A DNA stretch of 64,000 nucleotides, taken from assembly GCF_029835735.1 (NCBI RefSeq), contig NZ_JAOEAL010000001.1, forward strand, positions 3,162,001 through 3,226,000, in the 5' to 3' direction. The position numbers and the translations under genes are program-made. The notes beneath the pieces are model-generated. The model saw only the letters and a program-made list of their open reading frames with translations, did no database searches and was not told where the DNA came from. Of the stretch, positions 17,123-25,958 are shown piece by piece. Numbering within the stretch: position 1 is the first letter of the stretch; each line of letters opens with the position of its first letter. This stretch comes from Shewanella sp. GD04112 (lineage in GTDB: Bacteria; Pseudomonadota; Gammaproteobacteria; Enterobacterales; Shewanellaceae).

Positions 17123-17421
17123 TCTGGTTAATGATTTTTTCAATGGCGGCGGTGGTATTTATCAGTCGGCATTTACTGCTCGAGCCCAAACTGCCGCTAA
17201 GGCTGAGTAAAAATACCCAGACCTTTTTGAGTTATTCGGCGCCCGCCGTACTCACAGCCATCTTTGCACCTATCGTATTTGTGCAGGAAGGCAAACTCGA
17301 TTTAAGCTTAGATAACAGCTACTTGATATGCGCAGTGGTCGCAACGGTATTAGCATTTGTCACGCGTAATACCCTATTGACCACAGTGCTAAGCATGGGG
17401 CTTTTCTTTGCTATTCATTAA
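17119..17421 (+). CDS. azlD: AzlD-family partner of AzlC
   Basis: A 100-residue, four-TM protein typical of AzlD/YgaH (about 100-110 aa). The LPLRLSKNTQTFLSYSAPAV block, the C-terminal ICAVVATVLAFVTRNTLLTT stretch and the short size fit. It overlaps azlC by 4 bp at its start. Its 3' end overlaps the end of the convergent sugar permease gene agaP by 11 bp, with no terminator between them. Confidence 0.85.
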   Translation: MIWLMIFSMAAVVFISRHLLLEPKLPLRLSKNTQTFLSYSAPAVLTAIFAPIVFVQEGKLDLSLDNSYLICAVVATVLAFVTRNTLLTTVLSMGLFFAIH

Positions 17422-18769
17422 CCATAGCAGTGCTAGAGGCCACTTTGGCCGTTAACTTATGGCCCCAAATGGCGTAGTAAAATATTAAACCGTAGCAAGG
17501 TAACAGTAAGAAATACGCCATTTGGCTGTCACCTTGGCTATGGGCTATGTAGCCATAGAGCAGTGGCAGAATCGCACCGCCCGCAATCCCCATGATCAGT
17601 AGCGCCGATGCCGTGGCCGTTAAGCGCCCGAGTCCTTCAAGGGCTAATGGCCACACCGCAGGCCATACCAAGGCGTTTGCCAACCCAAGCAGGGCTAAGT
17701 AAAGCACGGGATCGGGCACGGGTAATACGCCTAACCAACCGAGTAACAGTTCAGACAAACCTTGGCTTTGACTGTCGCTGAGCAAGACCCCGAGGGTAAA
17801 TAACAAGCCCGCGACAGCCGAGCCCACTAATGCCGTTTGCTGGCTGAGCCATCTTGGGATCAGCACGATTCCAAACACATAGCCAAGTACCATAAATCCC
17901 ATGGTGTAGGAGGTCATCATGCCAAAGTGGGCAACCCCGAGTCCTTGACTAAATAGTCCTATGCTATCACCGGCAATCACCTCGGCGCCCACATAACAGA
18001 AGAGTGTTAGAGCCCCTAAGATCACCTGCGGATACTGTAGAATAGCCTTCCAATCGGCTTGGGTACGCTCGACTCGCTCACCTAATTCGGGCTCTGGCAG
18101 CGGCGAAAACCACACAAAGGCCATCAATCCCAGTAGTACAAACATCATCATTAAATAGGGCTGTACTAAACGATTGGCTAATTCCGTTAACGCCAATTCG
18201 CGCTGCGCTTCGGACAGGCTGGCCAATGCCGTTTCACTGTAGGGGTCCATGCCCGTTAAAATCCAGGCCGTAAAGATAATTGGCACAATAAAGCCCGCGC
18301 CCTTATTCACTATCCCCATTAAACTTATCCGCATTGCCGCACTTTCCCGTGGGCCAATACAGACAATGTAAGGATTGGCGGCCGTTTGCAGCAAGGTTAA
18401 GCCTGTGCCCAACACAAATAACGCCAAGAGGAAGGTCGCAAAATGGCCGACCAAAGCCGCCACAATAAACAAGCCCGCGCCAGCCGCCATAATCCCTAAA
18501 CCTAAGGTCATGCCCATCTTATAGCCGAGACGCGTGAGGATAGATGAGGTCGGCAGCGCCATCACAAAATAAGCAATGTAAAACACAAAGGTGACTAAAT
18601 AGGCTTCAAACTCATTCAACTGACAGGCGATTTTTAAAAATGGGATCAAGGCACCATTGAGCCAAGTCACAAAGCCAAAGACAAAAAATAAAATTCCTAT
18701 CAATAACATAGGAATAAAACTGCCCTGCGGTGAGGCCGTGGCTTGGGTGCTGTCGGACGTGAATTTCAT
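17411..18769 (-). CDS. agaP: FHS-family sugar permease AgaP (probable GalNAc transporter)
   Basis: A 452-residue MFS transporter of the fucose-galactose-glucose:H+ symporter type, like FucP and NagP. It has the FFVFGFVTWLNGALIPFLKI signature in TM1 and 12 predicted membrane segments. It is the last gene of the GalNAc operon, 105 bp after agaA. In Shewanella sp. ANA-3 an agaP permease belongs to this pathway (established for the cluster). Transport of GalNAc and/or galactosamine across the inner membrane is the expected role. Its 3' end overlaps that of azlD by 11 bp. Confidence 0.87.
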   Translation of the reverse strand: MKFTSDSTQATASPQGSFIPMLLIGILFFVFGFVTWLNGALIPFLKIACQLNEFEAYLVTFVFYIAYFVMALPTSSILTRLGYKMGMTLGLGIMAAGAGLFIVAALVGHFATFLLALFVLGTGLTLLQTAANPYIVCIGPRESAAMRISLMGIVNKGAGFIVPIIFTAWILTGMDPYSETALASLSEAQRELALTELANRLVQPYLMMMFVLLGLMAFVWFSPLPEPELGERVERTQADWKAILQYPQVILGALTLFCYVGAEVIAGDSIGLFSQGLGVAHFGMMTSYTMGFMVLGYVFGIVLIPRWLSQQTALVGSAVAGLLFTLGVLLSDSQSQGLSELLLGWLGVLPVPDPVLYLALLGLANALVWPAVWPLALEGLGRLTATASALLIMGIAGGAILPLLYGYIAHSQGDSQMAYFLLLPCYGLIFYYAIWGHKLTAKVASSTAMVNE

Positions 18770-18874
18770 CGTTTCACCTTTTTGTTATTTTGCTTGTTGA
18801 ATGGGCAATGAGTTGAGTACTTACCCCCAAATTAATGCCACTTTAATTATTGTTTTAATTGATATATCGATAAC

Positions 18875-20059
18875 TTACACAAACCGAGCCTGCTCGGCTT
18901 GGTACTGCAACTCACCCGCAATCCAGACCGCTAGGACCCTGTGCTCGTCATCGAGCCAGACCCAATCAGCCTGTTTACCTTCGGCTATATCCCCCAATTG
19001 TGGCCGCAGAATAAAGTCGGCAGGCGTGCTCGTCGCCATCTGTACTGCGTTACTAAGGCCAAGATGGAGTTCGGTGGCGGCATAACGCACCGCGCTTGCC
19101 ATATCGAGCACTGAGCCCGCTAAGGAGCCATGCTGATCCCTCAGCGTCATCCCATCACGAACCACTTTGCCATCGAAGAATTGAAATTCCGTTTGCTCGC
19201 TCCCTAAGGGCGACATGGCATCGGTGACCAACATCAGATGCTCAGTTCCCTTTGCCCGCCACGCCGCCAGCGCCGAGATGGGATGCACATGTTGACCATC
19301 GAGAATAATCCCGCAGTAAGTGTTTTCACTGGCCAATGCCGCGCCCACCATTCCAGGCTCGCGGGAAGTCAGTGCCGACATGCCGTTGTAGAGGTGGGTA
19401 AAACCCGATGCGCCAGCCTCAATGGCCTTAAGGACAGTGTCGCCGTCGGCATTCGAATGCCCAAGACTGACAATGGCGCCGGAGGCAACGAGGCGTTTGA
19501 TTTGTTCTGGTGTGACTGATTCTGGCGCTAGGGTGATCAGCCTAACACCGAGATCTTGCCTTAAGTAAAGCTGCCACTCGCGCTCAGTGATGCTACGCAA
19601 GTGCGCGGGAGGGTGGCAACCGCGCTTTGCAACCGACAAATGCGGGCCTTCAAAGTGGATACCGATAATCCCAGGAACTTGGCAAACCATAGCTTCAGCC
19701 ACCGCATCGGCCGCCGCCTGCATCACCTCAATATCGTCGGTGATCACCGTAGGTAACATGGCCGTAGTGCCAAACTGGCGATGGGCCTGCATCATCAGCC
19801 TTAAGGTTTCCAGCGTCGGAGCATGATTGAACATCACGCCTCCGCCACCATTGACTTGAGTGTCGATAAATCCCGCCACCAGCGTGCCAGAGGTCAATCG
19901 GTAGCATGGTTTATCCGCTGTCCACTCTGCCGATATTGAGGTTTTAAGGCCGCGAATAATGCCATCCGACACCTCAATAGCACAGTGCTCAGCAAGTTTG
20001 CCTTGCGTTAGCACCTTAGCGCCGTCGGCAATCAGCTTAAAATCCGTATTAGGCTTCAT
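18875..20059 (-). CDS. agaA: N-acetylgalactosamine-6-phosphate deacetylase AgaA
   Basis: A 394-residue amidohydrolase of the NagA/AgaA family. The metal-binding motif HFEGPHL, the LGHSNAD and THLYNGMS histidines and the catalytic aspartate in LMLVTDAMSPLG are all present. It removes acetate from GalNAc-6-phosphate to give galactosamine-6-phosphate. The Shewanella AgaA(II) variant was biochemically verified in ANA-3 (published work by Leyn and co-workers). The start overlaps the end of agaK by 11 bp. Assignment to GalNAc rather than GlcNAc rests on the surrounding aga genes. Confidence 0.9.
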   Translation of the reverse strand: MKPNTDFKLIADGAKVLTQGKLAEHCAIEVSDGIIRGLKTSISAEWTADKPCYRLTSGTLVAGFIDTQVNGGGGVMFNHAPTLETLRLMMQAHRQFGTTAMLPTVITDDIEVMQAAADAVAEAMVCQVPGIIGIHFEGPHLSVAKRGCHPPAHLRSITEREWQLYLRQDLGVRLITLAPESVTPEQIKRLVASGAIVSLGHSNADGDTVLKAIEAGASGFTHLYNGMSALTSREPGMVGAALASENTYCGIILDGQHVHPISALAAWRAKGTEHLMLVTDAMSPLGSEQTEFQFFDGKVVRDGMTLRDQHGSLAGSVLDMASAVRYAATELHLGLSNAVQMATSTPADFILRPQLGDIAEGKQADWVWLDDEHRVLAVWIAGELQYQAEQARFV

Positions 20060-20975
20060 AGCTTATCCCCGCATCGAGCCCGTGACCGAGCAAGGCCGCG
20101 CCGCGCACGCCACTGGCCGAACCAAAGTCGGCCAATTTAAATTGCGGCAAAGTCACGCCATCAAAAAGATGCGCCTTGGTCGCTTGGGGTAAGGCGGCGA
20201 GAATTTCTTCCACCTCGGATAATCCACCGCCCAACACGATAATATCCGGGTCCATCGCCAGCACTAATGAAGCCATTAAGCTTCCGAGAATATCCATATA
20301 AGTCTCAAAGGTTTTGATGGCGAGCGGGTCGTTTTGCCGCAGTGCACTCAGCCATGCAAAGGTATCGGCCGTTTGCCCCGCGATATCTTGGTAGAGTCTG
20401 CCAAGTCCAGTGCCTGACACATAGGTCTCGGCGCAGCCCTCAAGCCCACAGCCACAGGCATAGAGCGGCAGTTGATGTCGACGGGCAACATAGGCGCTCA
20501 CGCCTTGATGGCCAAACTCTCCAGCGAGTCGATTTGCACCGAGATACAATTTGCCATCAATACATAAACCACCGCCAGTGCCGGTGCCGAGAATCATCCC
20601 CAGTACGCGGGAGTGTCCCCTGCCCACCCCGAGTACCGCTTCGGAGAGGGCAAAACAGCGGCAATCATTACCGATAGCCACGGTTCGATTGAGCAACTTA
20701 GCAAGATCATGGGCAACACGGCGTTGATTAAGGCAAGGCACATTACTCGAAATCACAGTCCCGTCGGCTTTCACCACCCCGGGGAGCGCAATCCCAACAG
20801 TACCGCGCTCACCACATTGCTGATCCGCCTTTTCGATTTGCTCGGCAAGCGTTGCCATAAAGGCATTGTAATCCTGCCTAGGAGTACTTAAACGCCACTT
20901 ATCCTGTAGCGCTAATTGAGTATCAAAAATCGCTAACTCAATCTTTGTTCCACCTATATCTAAACCGTAATACAT
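20049..20975 (-). CDS. agaK: N-acetylgalactosamine kinase AgaK (ROK family)
   Basis: A 308-residue ROK kinase. The ATP-binding block MYYGLDIGGTKIELAIFD is at the N-terminus, GTGTGGGLCIDG lies mid-protein, and the zinc-binding CGCGLEGCAE cluster is near residue 175. It phosphorylates imported GalNAc to GalNAc-6-P with ATP. This role was shown for the ANA-3 orthologue. Having a kinase fits a permease-based, PTS-independent uptake route. It is spaced 20 bp from agaS and overlaps agaA. Confidence 0.9.
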   Translation of the reverse strand: MYYGLDIGGTKIELAIFDTQLALQDKWRLSTPRQDYNAFMATLAEQIEKADQQCGERGTVGIALPGVVKADGTVISSNVPCLNQRRVAHDLAKLLNRTVAIGNDCRCFALSEAVLGVGRGHSRVLGMILGTGTGGGLCIDGKLYLGANRLAGEFGHQGVSAYVARRHQLPLYACGCGLEGCAETYVSGTGLGRLYQDIAGQTADTFAWLSALRQNDPLAIKTFETYMDILGSLMASLVLAMDPDIIVLGGGLSEVEEILAALPQATKAHLFDGVTLPQFKLADFGSASGVRGAALLGHGLDAGISYEA

Positions 20976-20995
20976 GCCCTTGCCCTTATTTATAT

Positions 20996-22159
20996 TTATT
21001 TTACAAAGGGATATACATTGACACCCTGCACAACTCGATTAACTTGCCCCGTAGGACAAGGATTATCCGGCGATACTTTAAGTTGAATCGCTTTATAGAT
21101 GGCTAGGATTTGACACCACAAAATAAAGGGTAATCCCAACCAGACTTCGTTAAGCCCACTGCAGCCAGTTAACAGTTCTTCGGAGAGCGTCAACACTGAT
21201 AATGCTTGATTATCTCGCTTAAGCTCTTGAATTAAATCGTTATCATATTGGCGAGTATAGGGGTCCGACGACACCATCACTAGCACTTGCGTATAACTAT
21301 CGACTAAAGATTTTGGCCCATGGCGAAACCCGAGCGGACTCTCATAGGCACTCACCACTTGCCCTGCGGTGAGTTCAAGGTACTTAAGCGCTGCCTCTTG
21401 GGCGATGGCCTTAAGTGGTCCGCCACCGAGGAACACGACCCGCTTGCTAGGCTGCTCCGATTGCAGACGGATTTCAGCTAAGCGCTCAGTTAAGATGTGC
21501 TCGGCCATCTCGATGCATTGCGCTAGCGCCTGAGGGTTTGGCGCAAAAATCAACAAGGTTGCCAAGTACATACAGGTAAAGCTGCTGGTCATGGCAAAAC
21601 TCACGTCGTGGGTTTCATCGGGCAACTTATACAAGTAACAATGGGATTTGTCGGCGCAATAGTTGGCGAGCTTTCCCTGACCATTACAGGTGATCGCCAG
21701 ATGGTAACAATCATCGACCAATTGCTCCGCCAGTTCGACCGCCGCCATACTCTCGGGGCTGTTTCCCGAGCGGCCGTAGGAAATCAGCAACGTGGGAATA
21801 TTGCTCCGCAGATACAGCTCTGGGTGACTCACGATATCCGTGGTGCTGATGGCTTCCACTTGTTGGGTTGCCAAAGGTAAATGCTGCTGAATATGGGCCG
21901 CGAGCACATCACCTATATAGGCCGACGTCCCTGCCCCAGTGAGGATAATCCTTAACTGCGGCTTTGCCAGAATCGGCGTTAACCAAGCTGCAATTGTGCG
22001 ATTATCACTGTGCTGCTCACTCACTTTGCGCCACATTTTCGGCTGCTGGCTGATTTCCTTCGCCGTCCAAAAGGCGCCATATTGGGTTAATTGCTCTGCA
22101 CTCAATAACAGGTTGCTATCTTCATGTTCGAATGGAGAAAGAGGACTGGTTAACATCAA
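20996..22159 (-). CDS. agaS: Galactosamine-6-phosphate deaminase/isomerase AgaS
   Basis: 387 residues with two SIS (sugar isomerase) domains, about 45-200 and 215-370. Motifs include LTGAGTSAYIGD, LISYGRSGNSPESMA and VFLGGGPLKAIAQEAALKYL. AgaS converts galactosamine-6-P to tagatose-6-P with release of ammonia; this activity was demonstrated for Shewanella and E. coli AgaS. The length matches the family (about 385). agaZ lies only 4 bp upstream and agaK 20 bp downstream in the operon. Confidence 0.92.
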   Translation of the reverse strand: MMLTSPLSPFEHEDSNLLLSAEQLTQYGAFWTAKEISQQPKMWRKVSEQHSDNRTIAAWLTPILAKPQLRIILTGAGTSAYIGDVLAAHIQQHLPLATQQVEAISTTDIVSHPELYLRSNIPTLLISYGRSGNSPESMAAVELAEQLVDDCYHLAITCNGQGKLANYCADKSHCYLYKLPDETHDVSFAMTSSFTCMYLATLLIFAPNPQALAQCIEMAEHILTERLAEIRLQSEQPSKRVVFLGGGPLKAIAQEAALKYLELTAGQVVSAYESPLGFRHGPKSLVDSYTQVLVMVSSDPYTRQYDNDLIQELKRDNQALSVLTLSEELLTGCSGLNEVWLGLPFILWCQILAIYKAIQLKVSPDNPCPTGQVNRVVQGVNVYPFVK

Positions 22160-22163
22160 AATA

Positions 22164-23450
22164 TCATCCCTTTAAAGGTGATTGCATCACAGGAAGCTGG
22201 CAGGCATTGGCGTAATCGGCCAATACTTCGGTAATTTTATGCAGCACGAGTTCACGGGCCGTGGGCTTAAGTTCCCCCGCCAAGACCGCCGTATATTGGT
22301 TCGGTAAATACTGGCTGATCAGCGGCAGAGGAATGCTCTGGGCTAAGTTGCTCAATAGCTGCTCGACCTTGTTTTGCAGACTCGGCCAGTAATAACGCAC
22401 ACGGTCACTAAAGCTAAAGCCAAGTTGCCACTTCAATGCCTCGTTGTCGGCATAAAACCCTTGCCAATACTTAGGGTTATCTCGCATTAACTCAAAACAG
22501 CTTTGGCGTAAATCCGAGCATTGCTCGGGCTGGCACAGCACATTTTCGATATGGGACAGGGCAAACAAGGCTTCCCGCAGAGCAAAGGTAAGCTGTGGGC
22601 CCACTTTCAAAATCGCGAAATGCTGCTGCACTAAGGCTTGATACCCCATGCTGAGCTGATAATCGGTCGAATGCGCCTCAAACACTAATCTGGGATAACC
22701 GCGAATGAACTCACTTTGGGCATGGGTCGCCTCGGGTTCAAACAAATGCACTTGGCTGTTATCAAACTCCACCCCAGGCTGAACGACGACCGCAATCACC
22801 TTTTGCCACACCTCCTCACCCAATCCTGCCGCGGTAAAGGCATCGCGGTGGCAATTTAAGGTATGTTCAATGGCGCTGACGGGCGTGACTGCAAGCTCGG
22901 CCTCCATCTCACTCACACCGCCGGGCGCAGGCACTTCGGTGCCTATCACATAACAGAGTGCTTGCTCGGGCGCACGGTGGGCTTCAGCCACCGCACAGAG
23001 CCGCGCCGCACGCGCCGCGATAAGTTCATCCGCTAAGGGAAGCACATCACCGCCGCAGGCCATACTGGTGTCGAGGTGGATTTTGGTAAATCCCGCCTTA
23101 ACATATTCGGCGATAAGGTCTTCCGCCAATTGCATCGCCTCTTCGGCGGCTTGCTGGCACCAAACGACGGGGCCTAAGTGGTCGCCGCCAAAGAGTAATT
23201 GTGAAGGTTCAAGGCCAAGTTCAATGGCCATTTGAGTAACGAAGTCGATGAAATCCTGTGGTTTCATCCCGGTATAACCGCCAAACTGATTCACTTGGTT
23301 GGCTGTCGCCTCGATAAGTAAGGGCGTGCCATTCGCCTTTGCCTGCAATAGCGCCGCCTGTAACACCAAGGGCTGGGCCGAGCAGACGGCAAAAATGCCC
23401 GCCTGCTGACCTGCTTTATTGGCGTCAATGATAGTTTGAATCACTGACAT
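22164..23450 (-). CDS. agaZ: AgaZ, GatZ/KbaZ-family protein for tagatose-6-phosphate
   Basis: A 428-residue member of the GatZ/KbaZ family (QPLVLQAALLQAKANGTPLL; FGGDHLGPVVW; HLDTSMACGGD; EVPAPGG). In E. coli, KbaZ/GatZ is the accessory subunit of tagatose-1,6-bisphosphate aldolase. In Shewanella reconstructions AgaZ is assigned as tagatose-6-phosphate kinase. No catalytic aldolase (KbaY/GatY) or separate PfkB-type kinase is visible in this cluster, so the exact step it performs remains open. agaO is 5 bp upstream and agaS 4 bp downstream. Confidence 0.88.
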   Translation of the reverse strand: MSVIQTIIDANKAGQQAGIFAVCSAQPLVLQAALLQAKANGTPLLIEATANQVNQFGGYTGMKPQDFIDFVTQMAIELGLEPSQLLFGGDHLGPVVWCQQAAEEAMQLAEDLIAEYVKAGFTKIHLDTSMACGGDVLPLADELIAARAARLCAVAEAHRAPEQALCYVIGTEVPAPGGVSEMEAELAVTPVSAIEHTLNCHRDAFTAAGLGEEVWQKVIAVVVQPGVEFDNSQVHLFEPEATHAQSEFIRGYPRLVFEAHSTDYQLSMGYQALVQQHFAILKVGPQLTFALREALFALSHIENVLCQPEQCSDLRQSCFELMRDNPKYWQGFYADNEALKWQLGFSFSDRVRYYWPSLQNKVEQLLSNLAQSIPLPLISQYLPNQYTAVLAGELKPTARELVLHKITEVLADYANACQLPVMQSPLKG

Positions 23451-23455
23451 AGCGC

Positions 23456-24826
23456 TTACCCCACAATGCCGAGGGGTTTCGCGGTTTGCCAGACACCACG
23501 GGTAAAGTCTGGGAAGTCCTTGGAGTTACCACGGTCACCGACTGAGGCCACCGACAAGGGGAATACCGCCGACCATGCCGCGCCGTCGTACACATCCTGA
23601 TCCAGTGCCTCGCCATTGCGTAAGCAGTAAATCATCCGCCAGCACATCAAGAAGTCCATGCCACCGTGGCCGCCATTCTCCTCAGCCTCTTTGCCCATAC
23701 GGGTCCACAGAGGGTGGTCATATTTGGCGTACCATGAATCCATATTTTCATCCCACTCGTGATAACTGCCAGAGCCACCGTTTTCCAGCGCGATACGATT
23801 AGGGAAACCTGCAAACACGCCGTTGGTCCCTTGGATCAGGTTATGGCGGCTATAAGGACGAGGCGTGGTCGTGTCATGCTGCACCATGATGCTGCGACCT
23901 TTTACCGTCTTAATCAGACTGGTGTTCATATCGCCACAAATGTACTTGAGTTGGTTTCGCTGATGATCCGCTGGAAACTCACGTTTGGCATAGGCGGCGC
24001 GGCCTAAGGAAGGAGAGCTCACAGAGGTTAAATAGTCTAAACGGTCGCCGCGGTTGATATTCATATACTGGGCGACAGGGCCTAAACCATGGGTGGGATA
24101 GAGATTACCGTTGTATTTAGCATGGTAAGCCGTACGCCAAGAGCCTGTTTTACGGTCGATTTCCTTCATCTGCCAGCGCAGTTCGTGGATGTAGGCGGCT
24201 TCACCGTGGAGCAGTTCACCAAACAGGCCTTGGCGTACCATGTTAAGCACCATCAGCTCATCACGGCCGTAACAGACGTTTTCCATCATCATACAGTTAC
24301 GCTGGGTCAGTTCAGCGGTATCCACCAGATCCCACAGCTCTTCAATCGTGCCCGCCATCGGGACTTCGACGAAGGCATGCTTGCCCGCTAACATGGCTTC
24401 TTTCGCCATGGGGTGATGCCAGGCCCATGGTGTGGCAATCACGACGATATCCACATCATCACGGTTTAACAGATCGCGGTACGCATGGTCGCCCTTGCTA
24501 AAATAAGCAGGTTTATCACGTCCATATTCGTTAATGGCTTTTTCAGCGCGGGCCAGCACTAAGGTATCGGTATCACAGATGGCGGTAATGCGGGCGCCTT
24601 CGATACGGCTGAAATGATGCACAAACCCAATGCCGCGCTCACCCACCCCGATTAACCCCACTCGAACCTCATCCATCTTGGGCACGACCAGCCCCATCAC
24701 AGATTTACCCGCAGCCTTAGGTGTTGTGCCTGTAGCACGTTCACTGCTGGCACAGGCCGCAAGGGCCGTTGCCGCAGCGGTTACCATAGAAGCCTTTAAA
24801 AACGAACGACGATCAAAACCCGACAT
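23456..24826 (-). CDS. agaO: Exported GH109-type alpha-N-acetylgalactosaminidase AgaO
   Basis: 456 residues. The N-terminus has a twin-arginine signal (DRRSFLKAS) and a possible lipobox (LAAC), so the protein probably folds in the cytoplasm and is exported, perhaps lipid-anchored. The body is a Gfo/Idh/MocA oxidoreductase-type Rossmann domain (VGLIGVGERGIGFVHHF) plus the GH109 C-terminal domain. GH109 enzymes cleave alpha-GalNAc by an NAD+-dependent oxidation-elimination mechanism. The aga context makes release of GalNAc in the periplasm the likely job. Ordinary dehydrogenase activity is the alternative. Confidence 0.85.
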   Translation of the reverse strand: MSGFDRRSFLKASMVTAAATALAACASSERATGTTPKAAGKSVMGLVVPKMDEVRVGLIGVGERGIGFVHHFSRIEGARITAICDTDTLVLARAEKAINEYGRDKPAYFSKGDHAYRDLLNRDDVDIVVIATPWAWHHPMAKEAMLAGKHAFVEVPMAGTIEELWDLVDTAELTQRNCMMMENVCYGRDELMVLNMVRQGLFGELLHGEAAYIHELRWQMKEIDRKTGSWRTAYHAKYNGNLYPTHGLGPVAQYMNINRGDRLDYLTSVSSPSLGRAAYAKREFPADHQRNQLKYICGDMNTSLIKTVKGRSIMVQHDTTTPRPYSRHNLIQGTNGVFAGFPNRIALENGGSGSYHEWDENMDSWYAKYDHPLWTRMGKEAEENGGHGGMDFLMCWRMIYCLRNGEALDQDVYDGAAWSAVFPLSVASVGDRGNSKDFPDFTRGVWQTAKPLGIVG

Positions 24827-24838
24827 AGTAATTCCCCG

Positions 24839-25624
24839 TTATAAATTAGCTTTCTCAATGAGGTGTAATTGCACACCTTGTTTAGTTAATTCATCAACAT
24901 AGCGCTCTGGGATCCCGGTATCTGTCACTAGGCGCGTAATACGGCGACTGCTGCAAATAACGTGGAATGCTTGTTGATCAAACTTTGATGAGTCAGTCAC
25001 AACGATAATTTCACTCGCTATCTCACACATCATTCGGTTGAGGCTGGCCTCTTTTTCAAAGTGAGTGGTTAATCCCACCCGCAAATCGAAACCATCCACC
25101 CCTAAAATCAACTTGTTAAAGTTGTAATCCCGCAGGCTGTTCTCGGCGATATTGCCGTAGAACGACAGGGATTTTTTACGTAACAGTCCGCCGGTTAACA
25201 TCACCTCCACTTCGTCAGCCTTAGCCAACTCGGTGGCGATATTCAGGCCATTGGTCATCACGATCAGATCCTTATGCTCCATCAGGTTCGCCGCCACCTG
25301 TTGGGTGGTCGTCCCCGAGTCGAGCAATAAGCGATCGCCGTTTTGCACCAAGGCTGCCGCGGCCTTACCTAACTCTTGCTTTAAGGCCGAATGGCAACTG
25401 CCCTTCTCCTTCAGTGATAACTCCCGGATCAACTCGCTGTTGACCATAGCGCCGCCCCGGGAGCGCACCAGTAACTGCTTTTGATCCAACATGGCTAAAT
25501 CGCTACGGATCGTGACTTCAGATACCCCAAAGTGTTCTGCGAGTTCGGCAACAGAGACCTTTCCCTGTAACTGTGTCATTCGCACAATTTCCTGCTGCCT
25601 TTCTATCGTGTTCAAAGTACTCAC
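24839..25624 (-). CDS. agaR: DeoR-family repressor AgaR of the GalNAc regulon
   Basis: About 261 residues. A DeoR helix-turn-helix (KVSVAELAEHFGVSEVTIRS) is followed by a sugar-phosphate-sensing DeoRC domain (GDRLLLDSGTTTQQVAANL). I chose the GTG at 25622-25624 because GGAG lies six bases before it. An in-frame ATG at 25636 (four codons longer) is possible but has a weaker site and abuts a CTTTC half-site. AgaR repressors recognise repeated CTTTC motifs (established). Eight such motifs lie in the divergent region, so autoregulation and control of the receptor gene are likely. Confidence 0.9.
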   Translation of the reverse strand: MSTLNTIERQQEIVRMTQLQGKVSVAELAEHFGVSEVTIRSDLAMLDQKQLLVRSRGGAMVNSELIRELSLKEKGSCHSALKQELGKAAAALVQNGDRLLLDSGTTTQQVAANLMEHKDLIVMTNGLNIATELAKADEVEVMLTGGLLRKKSLSFYGNIAENSLRDYNFNKLILGVDGFDLRVGLTTHFEKEASLNRMMCEIASEIIVVTDSSKFDQQAFHVICSSRRITRLVTDTGIPERYVDELTKQGVQLHLIEKANL

Positions 25625-25637
25625 AAGCTTCTCCATT

Positions 25638-25695
25638 CTTTCGATTAACTATCGATTGAAAGGTAACACGCCAAGAACAACTTTCAAACACTTTC
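25638..25695. promoter_or_regulatory. AgaR operator cluster, agaR side (four half-sites)
   Basis: Four copies of the AgaR consensus pentamer: CTTTC at 25638-25642, 25681-25685 and 25691-25695, and its complement GAAAG at 25658-25662. They begin 13 bp before the chosen agaR start and cover the region where the operon promoter should lie. This fits repression of agaROZSKAP by AgaR. A random 58-bp stretch would rarely hold four. Confidence 0.75.
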
Positions 25696-25811
25696 GAAAT
25701 TACTTTTCACCATCGCAAAAACAAATAACTAAATTAACAATAACTTACGAAGCTTTAGCTCAAGTTTTTACCATAAGTTGATTTTCATCATGCATGAATG
25801 TGAAACTTTTT

Positions 25812-25902
25812 GAAAGTATTTTTACATTTTTTTATTGATCGATTACAGAATTTAACGCTATAAATAAGACTTCGAAAGGTTTGCGCAGTTTCTTTCGCTT
25901 TC
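25812..25902. promoter_or_regulatory. AgaR operator cluster, receptor side (four half-sites)
   Basis: GAAAG at 25812-25816 and 25874-25878, and CTTTC at 25892-25896 and 25898-25902 (the last two in direct tandem, CTTTCGCTTTC). They flank and follow the candidate receptor promoter (-35 at 25835, -10 at 25859), where bound AgaR would block initiation or clearance. Confidence 0.75.
25835..25864 (+). promoter_or_regulatory. Candidate sigma-70 promoter of the TonB-dependent receptor
   Basis: TTGATC (25835-25840) and TATAAA (25859-25864) are spaced 18 bp apart. Start of transcription would be near 25871, immediately before three AgaR half-sites and about 88 bp before the receptor ATG. Confidence 0.45.
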
Positions 25903-25958
25903 GAAATTGTATTAAAAGACACGGCAACGACCGTGCATCACACTCATGCGGGGATACT

